A DNA stretch of 9,589 bases from Bacillus pseudomycoides DSM 12442 (GTDB taxonomy: Bacteria; Bacillota; Bacilli; Bacillales; Bacillaceae_G), in assembly GCF_000161455.1 (NCBI RefSeq), contig NZ_CM000745.1, positions 4,773,367-4,782,955 of the forward strand. Reading direction: 5' to 3'. The position numbers and the translations under genes were made by a program. The notes below the pieces were generated by a model. That model had not been told where the DNA came from. It saw only the letters and a list, made by a program, of their open reading frames with translations, and did no database searches. How positions within the stretch are numbered: position 1 is the first letter of the stretch; each line of letters begins with the position of its first letter. Shown piece after piece: positions 6,692 to 9,589 of this stretch.

Positions 6692-6943
6692 GCACCTGAA
6701 AAATCCGTGTATCAAAAAATAACTTTAGGTCTTAAAAATGCTGTATCGTTAGAAAATTATATTATAGGATTAAAACAAGTTTTACTAAATGTGAAAAATA
6801 TCCAAGAGCACCCAGCCTCTACACTAGCAACGTTTCTCGAAAAAGGAGCGTGACGGTTCTCAAAAGAAATTGAAGAAATGTATCCATCACCGAAAAATGG
6901 ATTAAAATCCTTTGTACAAAGGGAGCTTTTATCTGGTAGCTAG
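6692..6943 (+). pseudogene. Unidentified gene remnant with an internal stop
   Basis: Between stops at 6689 and 6941 one frame reads as protein throughout apart from a single TGA (6851-6853): APEKSVYQKITLGLKNAV, then about 40 residues, FLEKGA, stop, RFSKEIEEMYPSPKNGL and KSFVQRELLSGS. The composition (amphipathic helices, Lys/Glu/Leu) and the undisturbed frame on both sides of the TGA suggest a recently broken gene of about 80 or more codons, truncated at its 5' end. No start codon with a ribosome binding site is visible at the left edge. I do not recognise the family. The rest of 6534-7006 holds AT-rich DNA with a repeated TGATATT near 6541-6560 and nothing else I can name. Confidence 0.5.
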
Positions 6944-7006
6944 CAAATTAAAAAAATTTTTGGTGAACTTTACATTGAGAAATATTGAAAAGGGGAGTGA
7001 TTGAAA

Positions 7007-7312
7007 ATGGCATATCTATTACAAGTTGATTTTCCGTTTGAAGGTCCTTTTGGTGAAGAGATGGCAAAAGCATTTTGGGATTTAGCAAATAGTATTAACG
7101 AAGAAGAAGGGTTCCATTGGAAAATATGGACAGAAAATCAAGACACAAAAGAAGCTGGAGGTATCTATGTATTTGAAGAAAAACAAGATGCTGAAAAATA
7201 TGCTGAAATGCATAGAAACAGACTTCAATCGTTTGGTGTTAAAGATATTAGGGTAAGAATTTTTGACATCAATGAAAAGCTAACCAAACTTAATCATGGT
7301 TATGTTAAATAA
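7007..7312 (+). CDS. YdhR-family protein (putative monooxygenase-like, ferredoxin-like fold)
   Basis: This 101-residue cytoplasmic protein matches the YdhR family of small dimeric alpha/beta-barrel proteins named as putative monooxygenases; the true reaction is not established. Motifs: the start AYLLQVDFPFEGPFGEEM, the central GFHWKIWTENQDTKEAGGIYVFEEKQDAEKYAE, and the C-terminal strand VRVRIFDINEKLTKLN, in the usual order for the family. Length equals the family norm. ATG 7007 is preferred over TTG 7001 because the AGGGGAG site (6991-6997) is nine bases from ATG and only three from TTG. It stands 63 bases after the unidentified pseudogene and 51 bases before the next gene, whose ribosome-binding region is nearly identical (GGGAGTGATT). 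The two may be co-transcribed; no terminator separates them. Confidence 0.85.
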   Translation: MAYLLQVDFPFEGPFGEEMAKAFWDLANSINEEEGFHWKIWTENQDTKEAGGIYVFEEKQDAEKYAEMHRNRLQSFGVKDIRVRIFDINEKLTKLNHGYVK

Positions 7313-7363
7313 TGAGGAATACGGCACGGCATTCTCGACAGTTGAAGTAAGGGAGTGATTATT

Positions 7364-7675
7364 ATGAAAGGGGTTAAAAGAAAAAATATAATTATCTTGG
7401 TATGTCTATCGGTGTTAGGTGGCTTAATATTTCTTTTTACATCTAATAAAGATTCTAAGATTGACGATTTTCCTGTACCGATGTCAGCCATTTATATTAA
7501 AGAGGATAAACCGAATGTTTATAGATATTATAGTATTATTCCTATAAACAAAGCTAAGGGATGGAAATATCTTGGTGAAAATGGTCATACTATAGAATTT
7601 CAAAAAGGTAATAGAAAAATAATTATTTTGCATCTACCAGAGGATAGAAATTATTATTTATATGAAGAACAATAG
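7364..7675 (+). CDS. Hypothetical membrane-anchored protein
   Basis: Counting from ATG 7364 (AAGGGAG eight bases upstream) the protein has 103 residues. A basic start (MKGVKRKN) and a hydrophobic stretch (IIILVCLSVLGGLIFLF) form a single N-terminal membrane anchor or signal-anchor; the positive-inside rule puts the rest outside the cell. The cysteine in the segment is preceded by Val rather than Gly, Ala or Ser, so it is not a good lipoprotein site. The outer part (DFPVPMSAIYIKEDKPNVYRYYSIIPI, GWKYLGENGHTIEFQKGNRKIIILHLPEDRNYYLY) looks beta-rich. I do not recognise the family. It follows the YdhR-like gene by 51 bases with the same orientation. No terminator follows at once; 7676-7933 is AT-rich and contains only a small AGAGC/GCTCT hairpin (7853-7874). 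Confidence 0.7.
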   Translation: MKGVKRKNIIILVCLSVLGGLIFLFTSNKDSKIDDFPVPMSAIYIKEDKPNVYRYYSIIPINKAKGWKYLGENGHTIEFQKGNRKIIILHLPEDRNYYLYEEQ

Positions 7676-7933
7676 GGTCAATATACTATCTGTAAGTTGA
7701 AATTTAGTGGATATTTTCTATAGAAGTTATATAAAAATATTAATGGTAAGATGTTTGAATCTTAAATGTATCGAAGGATATAATAGATGTCGAAGTGCAG
7801 GAAACTCGAATATTTAGTCCTACTGGAAGAACCGGCGGACATTGAACTATAAAGAGCGTTAGCAATATTGCTCTGTAGTTTGGTGTTCGCTTTTTTATAT
7901 TTTATTAATAAAATAGACAAGGAGTGTTTATGT

Positions 7934-8386
7934 ATGAATCAATTAACTTTCTTGCCAAAGATTGATCGTAAAGCAACGCATGCTCGCTTAGAAAAGATTC
8001 TTGAAGACGTTCGTATTTATAGACAGTTTGGGATGATCAGAAATGAGGGTTACAGCTTCTTGTGAAATAAGATATTATGGCCCAACAAAAATGGTAGGTA
8101 AACTAGCTGAAGAAGTTGCTTTGGCCAATTTGGGATTGAGTAAGCGAGAGGAAAGATAAAAACGTCTATCTTTTCAGATTGATAAGACGTTAAGTCGTTT
8201 TAGTAAGAATCAGAGAGACATTATTATAAAGCGTTATGTAGAAGATGAAGAAGTATTTGACTACATGGTTTATAACGAGAGTGGCATGAGTGAGTATACA
8301 GATAGACGTAATAAGTCTAGCTAGCTTTTGCTCTTAGGTTAGAAGTGTATGAGGTAGAAAGTCAGTATGGAGGGGATGATCTATGA
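7934..8386 (+). pseudogene. Broken ArpU-family phage late transcription regulator
   Basis: ATG 7934 has an AAGGAG site nine bases upstream and begins MNQLTFLPKIDRKATHARLEKILEDVRIYRQFGMIR, the conserved start of ArpU-type regulators that activate late packaging and lysis genes in Gram-positive phages. After residue 36 the frame shifts: the continuation VTASCEIRYYGPTKMVGK starts near 8046 in another frame, followed by SKREER, a stop (TAA 8157), KRLSFQIDKTLSRFSKNQRDIIIKRYVEDEEVFDYMVYNESGMSE, the sigma-like helix-turn-helix part. A TAG at 8322 and a second shift lead to LAFALRLEVYEVESQYGGDDL and a TGA at 8384-8386, which overlaps the ATG of the recombinase gene. All parts of a protein of about 145 residues are present, so the gene is recently broken but not functional. 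Confidence 0.85.
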
Positions 8387-8688
8387 ATTTTGTTCAACCT
8401 ATTCGTGATCCAGATCAAATACAACAAATTAAAGAGCACCTCAAGGAAAAGAATGAGCGTAATTATATTCTTTTGGTAATGGGAATTAATACAGGATTAC
8501 GTATTAGCGATATTTTCAAATTGAAGGTAGGAGACTTAAAAGGTAGTCATATTTCAATGAGAGAAAAGAAAACAGGAAAGCAGAAGCGTATTCAATTGAC
8601 TCCAGCATTGAAAAGAGAATTACGATGGTACATTGAGGAAAGGGAAGATAATGAGTATTTTAAACTTAATAATAGAGAAGATTATTAA
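8383..8688 (+). pseudogene. Truncated phage tyrosine recombinase (integrase catalytic domain)
   Basis: ATG 8383 overlaps the end of the ArpU gene (ATGA) and has a GGAGGGG site upstream. The 101 residues match the start of the short catalytic-domain-only integrases found next to ArpU in Bacillus cereus-group phages: NTGLRISDIFKLKVGDL holds the first catalytic Arg and EKKTGKQKRIQL the beta-turn Lys. After about residue 93 similarity is lost and a stop follows; the HxxR box, second His and nucleophilic Tyr, normally in a protein of about 180 residues, are missing. Downstream, the same frame has many stops, with one possible relic of the His box (LFGHTN near 8755-8772). It cannot recombine DNA. 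Together with the ArpU relic it marks the end of a lost prophage module. Confidence 0.85.
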
Positions 8689-8845
8689 GTTTGAAATTGA
8701 GTATGATAAAAAGAAGACAATTATTAGTGATTGATATAATTTAGTTTAGATATCTTATTCGGTCATACCAATAAAGGGGATTTTGGCATACAGTAATTAC
8801 ATAATATGAATAGTTGTGGAACGGTTCCTACAATTTATGAATTTT

Positions 8846-9243
8846 TTATACCTGCGTGTTAGTTGTATTGAAGTTAGCTAGTTCTTCTTTCACTATGTTT
8901 AATATCACATTTTTGCCTTCTTCATTAAGGGTAGCTAAAATACTCCTAAACAAACTAATAAATAGTTAGAATTGCTCCTGTCATTTCTCATGGAAGTTAC
9001 TAAAGAAAGTATGTTATTAATTACAGATTCAAAAATTAGTGCATTATTATCAATATTAAATGAAAGCTCCTCCTTGTTTTCTTGATCTTTCCTTTCGATT
9101 TGTTTATGTAAATCTCTCATCCATTTACTTTCAAAAGTTTTTTTATGAATAAGCTGGTCTCCTTGATAAGCAGCATTTAAAGGGTGCCGCTGTTTATTAC
9201 ATAATGGTCGTATGATTTTCCTCTGAATAAGGAACTTATTCAG
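8846..9243 (-). pseudogene. Frameshifted hypothetical gene
   Basis: The minus strand is open from just after a TAG near 9246 to a stop at 8935 and reads NKFLIQRKIIRPLCNKQRHP, then NAAYQGDQLIHKKTFESKWM, RDLHKQIERKDQENKEELSF and on to SNSNYLLVCL. A shift of frame near 8938-8960 then gives SILATLNEEGKNVILNIVKE followed by ELANFNTTNTQ and a TAA at 8846-8848. The two parts together make about 130 residues, mostly charged helix with coiled-coil character. No ATG, GTG or TTG lies before residue 42 (ATG 9120); the first codon after the stop is CTG, where an ATG may once have stood, and it lies in the inverted repeat 9223-9243. I do not recognise the family. A frame this long, with sense on both sides of the shift, is more likely a broken gene than chance. 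Confidence 0.5.
9223..9243. repeat. Nine-base inverted repeat adjoining a possible dispersed repeat
   Basis: CTGAATAAG and CTTATTCAG flank GAA. The right arm continues into CTAACGGGCGCTTTAATTG, which I recall as part of a dispersed intergenic sequence in the Bacillus cereus group; this was not checked. It coincides with the left end of the frameshifted gene. Confidence 0.4.
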
Positions 9244-9279
9244 CTAACGGGCGCTTTAATTGAAAAAACTGCTAAAGCT

Positions 9280-9308
9280 AAAAGGATCTTCAATCAGAAG
9301 ATCCTTTT
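9280..9308. terminator. Intrinsic terminator
   Basis: Perfect 12-base arms (9280-9291 and 9297-9308, AAAAGGATCTTC) with a five-base loop; T runs follow on both strands. No intact gene ends next to it, so it may insulate the promoter region to the right or belong to the lost gene at left. Confidence 0.8.
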
Positions 9309-9393
9309 AATATGCCTATAATGAGACGTTATGTTAACCTAACCTAACATGACAATGAGAATAGCTGGTTTTAAAAATATTTAGAAAATCCAG

Positions 9394-9422
9394 TTGACGG
9401 CATATCTACTACGTGTTACGAT
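9394..9422 (+). promoter_or_regulatory. Probable sigma-A promoter
   Basis: TTGACG (9394-9399) and TACGAT (9417-9422) are separated by exactly 17 bases, five of six and four of six matches to the consensus. It points right into a gene-free leader. An operator-like inverted repeat overlaps the -10 element. Confidence 0.5.
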
Positions 9423-9434
9423 ATACATGTAGTA
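9407..9434. promoter_or_regulatory. Operator-like inverted repeat over the -10 element
   Basis: TACTACGTGT (9407-9416) and ACATGTAGTA (9425-9434) are inverted repeats with one mismatch and an eight-base spacer. The placement over the -10 box of the 9394 promoter is that of a repressor site of the PadR or TetR type; the regulator is not in the window. Confidence 0.45.
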
Positions 9435-9589
9435 AGTCACACTCGATACTGACACCACTGAATAGTTAGGTTGCAAAAAAATTTAAGAAAAATAGTTGAC
9501 ACTTTCTAATAAGTAATACTGAATAGAGTGATTTTCCAAAAGCTATTTAGTGAAAATTCACCTTAGTACTCTGTTATACTGAATATAAG
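9435..9589 (+). other. Gene-free control region with three spaced ACTGAATA repeats
   Basis: No ATG occurs on the plus strand here and no frame is convincing. ACTGAATA occurs at 9457, 9518 and 9578, that is, at 61- and 60-base intervals. A consensus TTGACA stands at 9496-9501 but its -10 is unclear (TACTGA at 15 bases or CTGAAT at 17). GTGAA-AA-TTCAC is a further small palindrome near 9550. It is best read as the promoter and leader region of a gene beyond the right edge. Confidence 0.4.

Noticed and set aside
7787..7852. 21-codon frame MSKCRKLEYLVLLEEPADIE before the ArpU relic
   Set aside because: It has only a weak AAGGAT upstream and no downstream pairing; too short to separate from chance, though its position before a phage regulator is worth remembering.
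7868..7933. Hydrophobic N-terminal extension of the ArpU frame
   Set aside because: The frame is open by chance into the upstream region; the AAGGAG site and family start point to ATG 7934.
8814..8833. GGAAC-G-GTTCC palindrome with TTGT/ACAA flanks
   Set aside because: A one-base loop cannot form a normal RNA hairpin and no gene start is nearby; possible protein site but unsupported.
9331..9350. CCTAA-type tandem repeats inside ATGTTA/TAACAT, telomere-like
   Set aside because: Only two repeat units; no reason to think of a telomere in this context.
1..9589. CRISPR array, tRNA, rRNA or a toxin-antitoxin pair
   Set aside because: No evenly repeated 25-40-base units, no cloverleaf or rRNA-like sequence, and no pair of small overlapping genes with toxin motifs was found; the only overlapping small pair is rap-phr.

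Overview
The low G+C content, the AGGAGG-type ribosome binding sites and the gene families (Rap/Phr signalling pair, ArpU-type phage regulator, YdhR-like protein) suggest a Firmicute of the Bacillus cereus group. That placement is an inference from protein style and was not searched. The window looks like an accessory or decaying chromosomal (or large plasmid) region: short intact genes alternate with broken ones, separated by strong hairpin terminators.

Layout. Positions 1-1550 hold a bidirectional terminator and a minus-strand FAD-dependent dehydrogenase of the COG2509 type. Positions 1646-2146 hold the C-terminal remnant of a glycoside hydrolase family 5 enzyme, followed by a T-box-like core sequence and a bidirectional terminator. 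Positions 2233-3446 (minus) hold an overlapping rap-phr cassette. The phr gene is short (40 codons, GTG start); its last residues, ADGDTG, are the likely source of the signal peptide. Positions 3650-4463 hold a modification-dependent restriction endonuclease (SRA-like plus HNH) wrecked by three stops and a frameshift. Positions 4507-4896 hold an intact Nudix hydrolase, followed by a perfect 23-bp inverted repeat that looks like two abutted insertion-sequence ends. Positions 5040-6524 hold three small hypothetical genes: a beta-rich protein, an acidic cytoplasmic protein and a membrane protein. Two hairpins lie between the last two.

Positions 6692-6943 hold an unidentified broken gene. An intact YdhR-family protein and a small membrane-anchored protein follow (7007-7675). 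Positions 7934-8688 are the relic of a prophage late-control module: an ArpU-family regulator with two frameshifts and a stop, overlapping a truncated tyrosine recombinase. Positions 8846-9243 (minus) carry another frameshifted gene of unknown function. The last 350 bases have no gene but hold a terminator, a good sigma-A promoter with an operator-like inverted repeat, and a short motif repeated three times at about 60-bp intervals. They probably form the control region of a gene beyond the window.

How the parts work together. The only clear functional system is rap-phr: the Rap protein is likely controlled by the re-imported peptide cut from Phr, and the two are translationally coupled. The other intact genes look independent. 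I do not see a clearly new biological system. The most promising leads are the Phr peptide with its Rap lacking the expected catalytic glutamine, the compact double-IS-end palindrome, and the phased repeats at the right edge.
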